Positions 31,293-42,559 of a stretch of DNA of 64,000 bases are shown piece by piece (position 1 is the first letter of the stretch; each line of letters opens with the position of its first letter). Under the pieces are notes generated by a model. That model was not told the origin of the DNA. It made no database searches and saw nothing but the letters and a program-made list of their open reading frames with translations. Both the position numbers and the translations under genes were made by a program. This stretch comes from Eledone cirrhosa (taxonomy: Eukaryota; Mollusca; Cephalopoda; Octopoda; Eledonidae), in assembly GCA_964016885.1 (NCBI GenBank), contig OZ024743.1:20750295-20814294 (forward strand), in the 5' to 3' direction.

Positions 31293-32064
31293 AAACAAAC
31301 ATTAATAAACTGTCTTTTATTCTCTTAAAATTGCAACAATATTTTGCTATTTTGCCACAGTGATACATAGCCACTTACTTTATTCCTTGCTCTAGATTAT
31401 TAAATATATGATGTTATATATTCTATATATCATTCATTAGATTCTCAAATACTTTTTAATATTACTAAGCAGACATATTTTCTTTATGATTTCTGCCCTT
31501 CTTTTTTATTATTTTTTCTGCTGATATTACCATTTTCAACTGCTACTATAATGTTAGCAGCTTTTGATAGTTTTTCTATTCCTGTGACTATAAATACCAT
31601 ACTACATTTATTTCTTTATGTATCCAATGGATGTACAGGCATGACTATTTTTTATACTTATTTCTACATTTGCAGTATTTACTACACAGTATTCATTTTC
31701 TCCTATTACTTTAATACAAGTTGTTTTCAAAAACCTCTGGATACGATAATTCCCAATTGTCTAAAAAGACCATTTCCTTATTTATAAATGTAAGTGTTTT
31801 CGGTATAAAAAAATAAAGACTTTTGACAGAAAGTTGACATATTGCATCTAGTTAATAAAAAAAATATAAATTTGGTTGTGTATCACAAAGAAAACCAAAT
31901 GATATTCAACAACCACATAAAGAAGTTACATGGTTTTATGTCCTAGAATTAGGAACCAAATCTACCTAAAATCACACCAATAAACATGTAACTTCACACT
32001 CTCCTTCACACCAATAAACATGTAACTACCATCACTGTATATCTCTCATTAGTCGTTACCATTA
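31293..32064. other. AT-rich DNA, no gene
   Basis: The frame at 31551-31787 is hydrophobic because of T-rich codons and has no recognisable domain. 'caccaataaacatgtaact' occurs twice, about 35 bp apart, near 31976-32030. Confidence 0.5.
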
Positions 32065-32272
32065 GAGTGGGGGGATTAGCAGAATCATTATAGTCGGACA
32101 AAATGCTTTGTGACATTTTATATTCTGAGTTCATATTTCCCCAAAGTTAACTTTGCCTTCCATCGTTCTAAAGTCAGTAGAAAAAAACAAATACCAGTCA
32201 AGTACTGGGGTCAATATAATCAACTTTCCTTACCCATAAAGTTGCAGGCCTTGTGTTTAAATTAGAAATCGG
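32065..32272 (+). mobile_element. Old cephalopod SINE, long subfamily
   Basis: It has 'tcggacaaaatgctttg', 'ttctgagttcat', 'gttaactttgccttccatcg', 'accagtcaagtactggggtc' and 'aatataatcaactttcc'. The last two blocks mark the longer subfamily also seen at 50939, 52826 and 53278. Confidence 0.75.
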
Positions 32273-32399
32273 TATTCTATTCCATTACTGTCTTTCTTCC
32301 TTTACTCAGTCATCTGCATCCTGTTCCTCATATCATACCTCTCTCTTCCTTCATTCATTCAGCCTAGCTTTTCTTCTGACATTGCTTTTTCTTCTATTC

Positions 32400-33797
32400 A
32401 CATTCTTAGTCACATACCTTGAAACAACATAGAATAGTGAGCACTTGAAGTACACTGTCAAGTGGTTGGTAAAGGAATTGAGACAATATAGGGTTGAGAG
32501 TACCCTTTAGTCTTACTGAAAACATAACAGCCTCTCTTCTAGTGGTTGAGGGAGGTTGTCCTCTCAACCAATAGGCTGCTGGATCATGTACTCTGATGAT
32601 GATGTTCTTCCACACTTTTCTGTCCATGGCACTGACCTTTGCATGGTCGAGGTTGAGATGCTGCGATTTCAGGTCCCCCTCGATTTGTTTCACCCATGTC
32701 TTTGTTGGTGCACTGTACTGGATTCTCCAGTACATTGGTCACTGTCATAACAAAAGTTGGGGAGGTAGTCATCCGATGCTCATCCTGCAAATATGAGGCT
32801 GATCACAGATTTGTTGGCATCAAACTATACACAGCTTCATCCTTCGAAAGCTTGCTGCATGATGCTGTTAATGATAACATTGAACAGGAGAGGCAAGAAC
32901 ACATTTCCTTGTCACACGCCTGTCCTGATGGCGAATTCCTCGGAGAGGTCATTTCTTATCCGGAACCAGGCCTGTTGAACCAACATAGGCAAAGTGTATG
33001 AGTGCAATGATCTTTTGAGGCACTTGTTCAATTTCTAACAATCTCCATAGGGCAGTCAGGTCGACGCAGTCAAAGTCAGACTTGAAGTTGATGACTACAA
33101 CCACTGTCTGCTGCTCACAGCATATTCATTCTTCCAGCAGCTGACAAAGGGCAAAGATTTGGACACAACATCCACGCCCAAGTCGGAAACCAGCTTGTTC
33201 TTCTCAGCTGGTCTGCTCGCGATTTAATGATCTTCATAAAGACCTTCCCAACGATGGAGAGTAAGCTAATGCCCCAGTGGTTTTTGCTTTCTCTGTTGTT
33301 GCCTTTCTAATGGGTGGGAACGATGACAGCCTCCTTCCATCTCAAAGGTATGCTGTCTGATCCCAATATGAGCTGAACGAGTGCAAGGAGTCGTTCAAGC
33401 AGCACAGTACCTCCAGCCTTGATTGCTTCTACAGTGATTTGATCCAAACCAGCGGCCTTCCCATTTTTTAGCAAGGGCACTACTTCTTTCATTTCCTCTA
33501 ATGTAGGCTCAGTATTGGCCATTGGAGTGGGGGAGAATCAACAGGTGGTGGAGCTGCCAGTGTTCCTGGGGTTAGTTGTGGTTATAGAGTTCATTAAAGA
33601 TATCTCTCCAATGCTGAAGGCATTCAGCTTGCAACCGCACAATGAGGCCATCAGCTTTTCTGATGTTATTGTTGGTATTCCTCGAAGTCGACCAGCTTTA
33701 CTTTCTTGCAATTGTCCACCAGGTCGAAGCACTCATTCAAAATCTAGGGTTGCGTCTTGTGTCGAGTAGGCAGGCACAAGGGCTTGGCACATTCAAG
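32400..33797 (-). pseudogene. Degraded reverse transcriptase of a second LINE lineage
   Basis: From the N-terminal side: ECFDLVDNCKKVKLVDFEE near 33740; EMKEVVPLLKNGKAAGLDQI (33420-33480, reverse transcriptase motif 1 type); LRWKEAVIVPTH; HWGISLLSIVGKVFMKII after a stop; EEFAIRTGVWQGNVFLPLLF (a decayed motif B, with W and N replacing expected residues); then SPTFVMTVTNVLENPVQCTN and CKGQCHGQKSVEEH. The sequence differs from groups 1 and 2, so it is a separate lineage. Motif A and the YADD segment are not readable. Many stops and frameshifts. Confidence 0.75.
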
Positions 33798-34025
33798 GAT
33801 GGTACTACAATAAAATGTAGCCAGTACACTCTGTAAAGTGACTGGTGTTAGCAGGAACATCCAGACATAGAAGCCATGCTAAAAATTGAAAGCACAAGCA
33901 AAACATGTTCCTCCAACCTATTTAGGATGGTAATACCTTGAAATCAGAATTGACCGGAACTGTATCAAACAATCTAAATCTTGCCAGCAAGGAAAGTGGC
34001 TGTAAAATGAGAATGATGATGAATG
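33798..34025 (+). mobile_element. Old LINE-type 3' end
   Basis: It has 'ggatggtactacaataaaat', 'agtacactctgtaaagtgac', 'tggtgttagcaggaacatcc', 'cttgccagcaaggaaagtgg' and 'ctgtaaaatgagaatgatga'. It abuts the preceding element head to head. Confidence 0.65.
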
Positions 34026-34199
34026 GTATTTACATCTATCATCAATTATTTTCAATTGTAAAATTTGAACAGATATTGTTTGTAACTGTAACTAATGTGA
34101 TTATGAAGATATAAACTATGACCTAGAAAGAGAAAGGTAAAATAATTAAAATTTTCAATAGAAAAAAATTGTAATGTTCATTTTATATGATTTATGTCC

Positions 34200-34204
<5 letters not shown>

Positions 34205-34238
<34 letters not shown>
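34205..34238. repeat. (TG)n microsatellite
   Basis: About 17 TG units, directly before a LINE C-terminal fragment on the + strand. Confidence 0.9.
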
Positions 34239-34239
<1 letters not shown>

Positions 34240-34393
34240 ACACACTGGCAGAAGAAGACCAAGGTTGACATATGTTGATGCCCTCAGGACAGACACTGGT
34301 CTCTTGGAGAGACAGGACATGGCAGCAATGATGAGGGACAGAGACGACTGGAGAGAACTCGTCCATGGATCTCAGGAATTTTACCCACCCTAG
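34239..34393 (+). pseudogene. C-terminal fragment of another LINE ORF
   Basis: The open frame GRRRPRLTYVDALRTDTGLL, MRDRDDWRELVHG, ending in a stop after YPP. The (R)GRPxLTYxDxLxxDT and MxDRxxWR motifs are typical of the C-terminal end of several LINE polyproteins. It differs from the DRDxWRxAV ends of groups 1 and 2. Only about 50 codons are present, beginning at the TG microsatellite. Confidence 0.6.
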
Positions 34394-34577
34394 ATATGTA
34401 TATATATATCCCTTCCTTTCCATCTGTCCCCCTTCCTTTGTTTCTCTCTATATCTTTATTATTAATATTATTATTGATGTGGTAATTTGAATTTGTAAAT
34501 TTGCCAGTTACGCATATATTTTAATATTTTCTCTCAGTCTCTGAGGATATGATGGGGTTAACATGTATTTTAAATTG

Positions 34578-34870
34578 AGTGGCACTGCTTTCAGTGTTTA
34601 GCAATTTTTAGACACCGTTATCATTGAAACAATTGTTAGACTGTAAATAAATTTCCTTGTTTGTACTGTTGACCATGTTATTCTTTACTTTTTCAATGTT
34701 ATTACTCCAAGATATACTTACATAGGAATACAAGTGAAGTCATAAACTCGTCATCCACGTAAACCTCTTGTTGAGTCATACAATGCCGTACGCTAGAACT
34801 ATCCATGATAAGAAGTATTCACAACCTCTAATTGGATTACCTATAACGATATCTTGTTATCCTCACACTC
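34578..34870 (+). repeat. Family X repeat, copy 2
   Basis: It matches 26151-26405 through most of its length and keeps the 'cattgaaacaattgtta' segment that the right arm at 26 kb has lost. There is no mirrored left arm here. Class unknown. Confidence 0.7.
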
Positions 34871-35057
34871 TCTCTATATATATATTAGTAGAAAGTCAAG
34901 GTCCAACAGTTGAGCTTTTGCCATTTCGAAACAGCAAGGACTCAACCATTGGGTCCTGACTCTGTACTATATTTACACTCTACTATCCCAAGTATTGAGT
35001 TCTCTGGTGAATAATGGTCTTACTAGTTTAAAACTGGTTTAATCCTGTTCTATATAT
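34871..35057. other. Unassigned DNA with a small imperfect hairpin
   Basis: GGTCCAACAGTTGAG near 34909 can pair with CTCAACCATTGGGTCC near 34943 with a few mismatches. No gene. Confidence 0.4.
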
Positions 35058-35290
35058 ATCAACATCAACGTCTGTGTTTTTTTGTCCATGTTTCCATGGT
35101 GGGATGGGTCCTTTTCTGCACAGCATCTCTTCACTTGTTGCGTTCCTTTGTCATCTCCCCTGTTAGTCTCAGGAGATCAGTTCTCACCAACTCTGCCCAG
35201 GTCTTCCTTGGTTTACCTCCATTGTGGTTTCTTTCACTGGGATTTCCTGGCACTTCTTTTATGAGAAATCATCAGCCAGAACTGGCTCTT
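35058..35290 (-). mobile_element. Old group-2 LINE 3' end, remnant
   Basis: 'cagcatctcttcacttgttg', 'cgttcctttgtcatctcccc', 'tctgcccaggtcttccttgg' and 'gggatttcctggcacttctt' match, with changes, the segment 28220-28370 of copy C on the same strand. Frames are interrupted. Confidence 0.75.
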
Positions 35291-35754
35291 GTTCTATGAA
35301 ACAAAACCACCCATTTTAAAGGGTTTCTGTTTTAATTAAAATCTCCAACCTAATTTTATATAAGAATAATAAGTTACTATCTTAGTAATGAAATAATTAA
35401 TAACCTTAATAAAACCTCTAAATTCTCCAATAATTAATTAAAATAGAGTGACTAGAAATACATTCATAAAAGAGTTGATATTATTGTAGCATTTCATGCA
35501 TTATACTTGTTTATACATTATCAAGTCTATTTATGGGGGTAAACAGTTTGATGTCAACGTTTGGTTATTCAAATGAATGAAGTTTCTTAATATAAAGGAT
35601 CTCATTCAACTATGGATAAATTCAATATGACATGACAGTGACATCCATAGTTCATAACAATGAACCTCTACTGGATAACCCTGATAAGACAAATGTGCTT
35701 GGTTGCAATACTTTGCTGCTGCAGCTAGAAGGAAAAAAACTTCTGGATATTATC
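35291..35754. other. AT-rich DNA, no gene
   Basis: Nothing recognised between two LINE remnants of the same orientation. Confidence 0.5.
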
Positions 35755-36015
35755 AGTATTGTTTTTCCGTCCATTTTTTCCATACTTGAATGGGTTGGAC
35801 AGGTCCTTTTTAGCTCAGCATCTGTCCACTTGTTGCATTCCTTTGTCATCTACTCTGTCAGTTTCAGCATGTAATCAGCTCTCACCACCTCCACCCAGGT
35901 CTTCCTTGAGAAAATCAAACTGCAGCTTCCTTCCACTGGGATTTCCTGGCATCTTCACCCAGTGCTCATCATCTGTATACATGACATAACCATACCAACA
36001 CAGTCTCAACACTAA
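35755..36015 (-). mobile_element. Old group-2 LINE 3' end, remnant
   Basis: It keeps LRLCWYGYVMYTDDEHW (from the RLRWYGHVMRMEDDRW region) and 'gggatttcctggcatcttca' on the - strand. Ends before the tail are decayed. It may be a separate, older insertion than the one at 35058. Confidence 0.7.
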
Positions 36016-37156
36016 TGATGATAAACAAGATGGATTTGCTTTATCAATAGTAGGTATGATAGCCATATTAACCATTTTGTAATGGTAAAACCGTTATTGA
36101 AGAAATTATTTTGTTAATATCAGATTTGTGATGATGTCATCAATTGTCTCAAAAGCAAATAAATAATTGCTGTTACTGAAAAGGTTAGATTCTTATTACA
36201 ATATCAATCTGACTGTACCAATTCAAAATCATTCTCAAAGATTGCATGATTCATCTCATTTTTGTAAATTTGATAAAAGCTAGAACTAAAAGACAAAGTA
36301 TAGAAGATGATAGGATTCAAATGAGATTCATAGTTGGCATGCAATCATTTGAGTATAGTATAAATGCATTAGAGTATTTTAAATCAGGTGATATAAAGAT
36401 TGAAATGATTTTAGAATTTCAGATTACTGAGAAAAAATATAGTAACCATCATGTCATATATTGATAGAAACAAGTAGAAATCTAATTCAAATTGTTGCTT
36501 TCCTGGATATAAGCATGCACCATCATATTAGCTGAAATTTGTATTGAAAGTGTGAAAATGAATCACTTGTAAATCTACGAAAAGGTTTGAGGAAATTTAA
36601 TAAAGTGAAAATGAAGATTCTGCAAGTGTTTATGAAATTGGCATACACAATACTGCAATGTTCAATGTGTAACTCAATAATGTTAGCATTAAGATGCAAA
36701 TTGACATTAGCAGTCAGGTAACTGTAACAAGCTCAGAACTTCAGGATAGATTTGAATAAACCTAAATTTAAATTTTGAAAGACCACTTATTGAGATTTCA
36801 GTTTGTCCCATTAATGAAAACTGATATGGGAATGTGTTGTGAATGTCATTACTAAATTTCAAAAAGAATTAATTGCCTGTTTGGTATGGATGGGATGAAT
36901 GCTGATAGCTTAATTCATGAGGATAAAGTTCCAGGAACATTTTGGAGATTAAGAGATGTTATGGCTAACATTCTTCTCAGACCATGTTATTTTGAAGAAA
37001 GATCATTGCCTATACACATTAAACTATAGCTCCAAATATTGAATCAGTATTTGATTTTCTCTCTGGGATGAATTATTTTTCTAATTTAGATATAAAGGGA
37101 ACATATCATTAGATATGTGTTCTGAAGTTACAATAATTGATATAGCAATAAGTCTT

Positions 37157-37506
37157 TTAACTATTTAGCATTTTAACCGGCAGTATCTGGCTAGAACTCT
37201 CTCACCTCTTTCTGTTAAAACTGGCTGTAACTGACCGCTCATACCTAGATTAAGGTATTGTTCTCAAAATAAATAACAACAAAATCTCATATATTCGATA
37301 TTATGTGAGATAAGTATGTAAGATAAAGCCTTTACTGTGAAAATACAATAGTAAGTATAGAATAATTGTTTCTACTTTTGGCACAAGGCCAGCAATTATC
37401 CCAGTGCATTACTGGTGTTTTATTTTATCGACCCCATAAGGATAAACGGCAAAGTTAACCTCGGTGGGATTTGAACTCTAGAATAATGTAAATGCTAAAG
37501 GATTAA
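37157..37506. mobile_element. piggyBac-type MITE interrupted by a SINE
   Basis: TTAA at 37157-37160 and 37503-37506. The left end is CTATTTAGCATTTTAACC and the right end AAATGCTAAAGGA. The internal part follows the copy at 16637 closely ('attaaggtattgttctcaaa', 'aatctcatatattcgatatt', 'atgtgagataagtatgtaag'). At 37361-37478 it is split by a cephalopod SINE near its right end. Confidence 0.85.
37361..37478 (-). mobile_element. Cephalopod SINE, 5'-truncated, nested in a MITE
   Basis: AATAATTGTTTCTACTTTTG through 'ggtgggatttgaactc' on the + strand, so on the - strand it ends inside the box B-like part. AGAATAAT occurs at both junctions as a short target duplication. Confidence 0.9.
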
Positions 37507-38180
37507 GGTGGACATGTCTTGCATATGGAATTATTGATGAAAATGACTTTGATAATATTATGTATGAAGTAGATGTATGCATTGGTGCTAAAACTGTTGA
37601 AAGTCTACAAACCAAGGTAGTTAAGATTATAAAAAATATTGTAATAATCAATTGAGTTATGTTTCTGTTAGAGACTGATGTAAAAAAATGTAATGGAATA
37701 AAAACTACCACATGCTGGTTCATTATCATGGCTGGAAGTTATTAATAGAATTTATTTGGATGATCATGATTATGGGAATGATAATTTCTTCATCCATCTT
37801 TTAGAAACTGATGTTAGAAGTTGTGAAAATATAAAACCGAAGACTACTAATGATAATATTTTATCTAATACATTAAAAAAAGACTTTTCATAAAAATTAG
37901 AGCAATTGTTATCTTGTTGAAATTCTATTTTAGTTAATAAACAACATGTTAACAGTTAAAGATAGTATCTTATACTAAAATAATGTGGAGTTACCTCATA
38001 CTGTGCATACATAATCTAAAGAAATTAAAACTTGTATAATGGATACATATACATATGAATCACTTTTATGTCAAGAATTAGGACTGTTCTTGATACTTAT
38101 TGATAAGTTGTCAGAAGCAATAAGAGTTAGGAATAAGAAGCAGAAGCTGTTAGGTAAATATTAAGATCTGTGCTTTTCAG

Positions 38181-38530
38181 AAATGGTGTTTCAGAAAATG
38201 TATTGTTTGACAATGCCTGGGAATTTTATGGTAATGACTTCTGGACATTGCTAAATAAGATAGGATGTGAACCTATGAAACCACCTCCATATCATCCACA
38301 ATCAAATTGAATTGCTGACCTAATGGTTGCAAGTGTTAAAATAAGTTTGAAAGCTTATTCACCAACTAAAGGTTCTATTAATAGACATTGGAATTGAGTG
38401 CTTTTGAGTTATCAGGCAATCATTCTTCTAGGAAGACTTTAGTTCATCTTCTTTGATGAGAAGACAAATGCAATTAACAATGTCTTATGAAATTACAGCT
38501 AGCGTTTGGCAATGTTGCTGAAGAAATGCT
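38181..38530 (+). pseudogene. Retrotransposon integrase core fragment
   Basis: NGVSENVLFDNAWEFYGNDF corresponds to the V.SDNG.EF segment that holds the second catalytic Asp of DDE integrases; the Asp (FDN) is present. Then LLNKIGCEPMKPPPYHPQSN is followed by a stop where GIAER is expected, and VKISLKAYSPTKGSINRHW and LLSYQAIILLGRL. Expected catalytic Glu context (GIAER) reads ADLM here. Stops and frame changes show it is inactive. The PPYHPQSN motif is typical of Ty3/gypsy integrases. Confidence 0.78.
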
Positions 38531-38715
38531 GAGCCACAAGAAGTTTGTTTTATATCTCAGGCAGGTAATAATACAGTCGTGATTCATAAGGCTGACCAGG
38601 GTGTACTAGCCCAGGCAAAAAAAATCAATAATGACAAAAATATTGATAGTGTACAAAATGCAGATACAGTTCCTCAAATTTTAAATGATTTTCCAAACTA
38701 CTGCTAAAGATTGTG

Positions 38716-39835
38716 ATTTGGCAACTGATACAGGAACAAAAATAGAAATGATACTTACAAGATGCATTTCTCAAATAATGAAAGAAATTAAAGCTATTTG
38801 TTTCTGCGAGATGTTTTATCATTAAGCTAACATTGTTGGAGAGTTGCATATATTTGAAAGTTTTGTCAAATGATATTTCTTTAGAAACATGAACAGACTT
38901 CTTATGTTTGCATTAAATCTATTTGACTTCCACACAGTCTCTTCAAATATTTAATTTTTGAAGTTCTGTAATTTTTGTGTGACTTCATTTATTTAATGTA
39001 TTTATTTATTTAATCTAAAATAAATATATGTCCAAACATTTAAAATAAATTATGAAATTCATGTAAAATTTCTTAAATTAATTGCTTAACCTTTACCAAA
39101 CATTTTAGATAGAAACTCACCCTGTATTATTAATTATAACATAACCATACGAATTACGTTATTATCTAAATTAGACTGATGAAAATTGATATTAATTGAA
39201 TTAAGATTTTGTACGATTTATCAAATTTATGATCTTTGAAAATTCTAATAAAATATCCATGCCTAAATATAAAATATTGACTTAATTTAATTGAGTTTTT
39301 GAACAAAGTGTCTGTTGAAAATTGCTGAATTCATTTTTAGAAAGGCTTCTTAAAGGGAAATATTCATTTAAAATTTAAAGATGTCTCCTTATATTTTATA
39401 AGAAGCAATTATTTTTTATAGTGTTAATGAACAGAAATCATAACCATTTATATCATTGCTTTATTTTAGCATACACAAACATATTGTTTATTATGTTGTA
39501 TGGAAACCCTTATGTGTATGATGACCATTCACTTGTTAAATGTTTTATAGCTTAACATTTGTTTGCCATTTTTCTTGTTTTTCCTCCTATAGATGCAGCA
39601 CAGCAAAATAGTTTTGTTTTATAATCATTAGAGCTTAGATTCAATCCCACTCTGTGTGTGGCAGCTTGGGAAAGATTAATTTACCATAGCTTATGCCCAA
39701 TAAGCGAAATTGATTAGACAGAAACTGTTTGGAGACTCTTCAAATGGACTAGAACTGTAATTCAAAGGAGAAATCTTGTCACACACTGTGTTTAGTAGCT
39801 GAAATGGGGTTTCTCTGATGGGTCTAGGGATATTA
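38716..39835. other. AT-rich DNA, no gene
   Basis: Nothing recognised. Positions 38990-39060 are almost pure A/T. Confidence 0.5.
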
Positions 39836-39839
39836 TTAT

Positions 39840-40940
39840 ACCCTTGACACGACTCGAGGGTTCTCCCAGCCCTTTGCTTCTAACTCTCCTATAAACTCAG
39901 CTATGGTTGTCAGCTTAAAGGAGCTTCCATGGAGCGCCAGTTTTAAACTACTCACAGAGGGTCTGAAGAAAAATGATAAATAGAAGTGGACTGAGGACAG
40001 ATCCATGGTGGACTCCCACCTGCATTTCAAATTCATCACTGTACTCATTTCCAACTCTCACTCAGCTGGTTGCTCCTCTATGTATGGCCCGCATGGCTCT
40101 CACAAGCCATTCGTCTACACCTAGCTTCCTAAGTGCCTACCAGATTATCAAGAATGGGATCCTATCAAAGGCTTTCTCTAGATCTACAAATACTAGGTAC
40201 AGTGGCTTACTCTTCACTAAATACCTTTGCTAGAGTTGTCTCACCAGAAATACATCCAAACTGCATCTCATATAACTTGATTCTATCCCTGATTAATTGA
40301 GCTATAACCCTTTAACTTTAATGACCTGGTCCATTAAGTTGAAGCCTCTATAGTTCTCTCTAGTGCACCCCCTTTGCCCTTGTAGCAATTTACAATGACA
40401 CTGCTATGCCAGTCATTAAGTATGACATCATCCTGTACTACATGATTAACTATGCATCTGACTAGCTCATATCCTACCATGCCAGTTGCTCTTAGTATAA
40501 AGCCCACATTCTTTGCTTACCTGCCAGGGATTCCCCTACATCTCTTGTATACACATAGTTTGCATTTGGAACAAAGAATGGAATTTCTTCCTACTCCTTT
40601 CCTGTATACAAAACAAAGCCTGAAATGATCAGGGTGTGTTTTCCTTTCTACTTACTAGGAATTTAGTTGCCAAGTTCACTTTAAAACCTTCTGATTCCAA
40701 GTTTTGCTTCCAGGTCTAAAATTTCTTCTCTAATCCTGCTTCAGATTCAGCATATAGAAGTTCTGATGGGCAGCCTGTTTTAAACTCCTCTGTTATAACT
40801 AGAGGATGATAATAAACAGAAAATGACTGAGAACAGAGCTCTGGTGGACTTCCATTTGCAACCTAAATTCTCACTATACTCATTGTTCACTCTACTCTTG
40901 CTGACTGCACCTCTGAACATAAGCCATTCATCTACCCCTA
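39840..40940 (-). mobile_element. RTE-like LINE, group 1, old and rearranged (copy F)
   Basis: Two blocks on the - strand are out of order relative to the intact element. 40940-40500 carries the motif downstream of the reverse transcriptase (KVRINNEY-like, KTKVLVS-like decayed, a zinc-finger trace). 40490-39840 carries the upstream part: GYELVRCIVNHVVQDDVI, YKGKGGAL, LMDQVIKV, then a decayed motif A and motif B region. Many stops. The block order points to an inversion-free rearrangement or two adjacent insertions. Confidence 0.75.
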
Positions 40941-41278
40941 GTTATCATCATCATCATCATTCATCATTTCATTTTACGTCCACTTTTCCCTGCTTGCAAG
41001 GGTGGGATGGGAACTGATTCTGGCTTGATTTCTTGATGCCCTTCCTAACACTAACACCAACCTCATTTACAGTGAGTGGTGGGTGCCTTTTTGCCGTGGC
41101 ACCTCCACGACCACTTTGCAGTGGAATGATAGGGACTCATCTCATTTCTACAGCTGAGTAAACTGGAGCAATGTGAAATAAAGTGCCTTGCTCAAGGAAA
41201 CAACACATCACCCGATCTGAGAATTGAACTCACAACCTTTCGATTGCAAGGCCAATGCTCTAACCACTAAGCCATGTG

Positions 41279-41280
<2 letters not shown>
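40941..41280 (-). mobile_element. tRNA-headed SINE with a LINE-derived tail (SINE2), full length, copy 2
   Basis: The tail is TCATCATCATCATCATTC at the left and the head complement 'taaccactaagccatgtgcc' ends at 41280. It has one LINE-derived module. The head keeps box A-like TGGCTTAGTGG and box B-like GAGTTCAATTC with few changes, so it may still be a polymerase III promoter. It is directly followed by (TA)n. Confidence 0.88.
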
Positions 41281-41331
<51 letters not shown>

Positions 41332-41345
41332 GGAGAGAGAGAGAG
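41281..41345. repeat. (TA)n(GA)n compound microsatellite
   Basis: About 16 TA units followed by about 15 GA units. It joins the SINE2 copy on the left to LINE copy E on the right. Confidence 0.95.
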
Positions 41346-42064
41346 ATGTAGCGGGATCTCAGGAAGCTTATTTAAGAATGTAGGCTTCACATGCAGCAGC
41401 TGTGCTGAGACAGCAAGCAGCAAACAGCCACAGGAAACAAGTACCACCAATCTCTGGGAGGGCTCTGTGGAAACAGTAGACAGCTTCTGCTACCTAGGTG
41501 ACCGAATTAGCAGCGGGGGTGGGTGTTCAGAAAGTACAATAACTAGGGTAAGAACGGGATGGAAGAAGTTCAGGGAACTACTGCCACTGCTAGCTGAAAA
41601 AGGCTTCTCCCACAAAATGAAAGGCAGATTGTATGATGCGTGTATCCGAACAGCGATGTTGCATGGTAGTGAGACCTGGGCGCTGAAGGTGGAAGACTTA
41701 CATAGATTAGAGAGAAACGAAGCCTGCATGCTCCGGTGGATGTGTAGCAGTAATATACGCGAACGAAAAAGCATAAATGAATTGAGAGAGAGACTGAGAG
41801 TAAGAGGAATCAAATGCTGTGTGCAGGAGAGGCGGTTGCGCTGGTATGGACATGTGATGCGTATGAAGGATGACAGCTGCATAAAAGGTGCAGAGCACTA
41901 GAAGTCGATGGAAACCGCGGAGTGGGGAGACCCAAGATGACCTGGGATGAGGTGATAAAAGCCGACCTTACCCAATTACACCTCTTAAAGGCGATGACAC
42001 ACGACCGTGACCTCTGGCGTCACGCAGTAATACAGAGTACCCGACCTCGCATGGGTACAAGCTG
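41346..42064 (+). pseudogene. LINE group-1 ORF, C-terminal third, one frameshift (copy E)
   Basis: Open for about 180 codons: CSGISGSLFKNVGFTCSSC (end of the zinc finger), VDSFCYLGDRISSGGGCSES, WKKFRELLPLLAEKGFSHK, YDACIRTAMLHGSETWALK, RWYGHVMRMKDDSCIK. At about 41882 one A is missing from a run of A (five in copy B, four here), which shifts the frame. The remainder (RALEVDGNRGVGRP to RPRMGTS, stop) reads in the next frame. Apart from this the fragment is undamaged. No catalytic part is present. Confidence 0.88.
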
Positions 42065-42305
42065 AAGCATATAGACAATATGCCCCCACACCCCCCACCG
42101 CAAGGTGGTCGTGGACGTGTAGACACCACGAAAAAGCACCCAGCACACACTGTAAATGAGGTTGGTGTTAGGAATCGCATCCAGCTGTAGAAATCAAGCC
42201 AAATCAGTTCCTGTATGAGCAAGGCATGGTCAGCCGACCAGACACTGCCCACAACAGGACAACCCTTCTAACCCATGCTAGCGTGGAAGAACGGACGTAA
42301 AACGG

Positions 42306-42338
<33 letters not shown>
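41346..42338 (+). mobile_element. RTE-like LINE, group 1, 5'-truncated, young (copy E)
   Basis: It begins within the zinc finger (GATGTAGCGGGATCTCAGGA) and ends in a run of about ten GAT units (42308-42338). The 3' UTR is about 245 bp and contains the modules found in the SINE2 tail. Sequence agreement with copies A and B is high throughout, which suggests a recent insertion. Confidence 0.92.
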
Positions 42339-42339
<1 letters not shown>

Positions 42340-42404
42340 ATATATATATATATATATATATATGACGATGAAGATAAAGATTATATAATGAGGTTTATAT
42401 ACAG

Positions 42405-42441
<37 letters not shown>

Positions 42442-42485
42442 TATAAATATAAATAAACCTCATTATATAATCTTTATCTTCATCA
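42339..42485. repeat. 31-bp perfect inverted repeat around TA runs
   Basis: The left arm 42367-42397 (GATGAAGATAAAGATTATAT and on) and right arm 42454-42484 are exact complements. The 56-nt spacer is mostly TA. It begins just after the tail of LINE copy E. Confidence 0.9.
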
Positions 42486-42559
42486 TCAGCTTTTCCATGA
42501 TGGCATTAATATTAGACACTTATATTCTGACCAATAAGCATTTTATCTTCTCTACAATG

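Larger units (their letters stand above)
36246..38715 (+). mobile_element. Degraded Ty3/gypsy-like LTR retrotransposon remains
   Basis: Two recognisable parts in the same orientation. At 36260-36430, IEDDRIQMRFIVGMQ and ALEYFKSGDIKIEMILEF fit the region before the zinc knuckle of Ty3-type gag proteins (inference). At 38181-38480 lies an integrase fragment. Protease and reverse transcriptase cannot be read between them, and no LTRs were identified. A piggyBac-type MITE with a nested SINE lies inside (37157-37506), so the retroelement is older than both. Confidence 0.55.

Noticed and set aside
41284..41345. ORF 41224-41901 as one 225-residue gene starting before the microsatellite
   Set aside because: Its first third translates SINE and TA/GA repeats (runs of IY and RE). 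Only the part after 41345 is LINE-derived.
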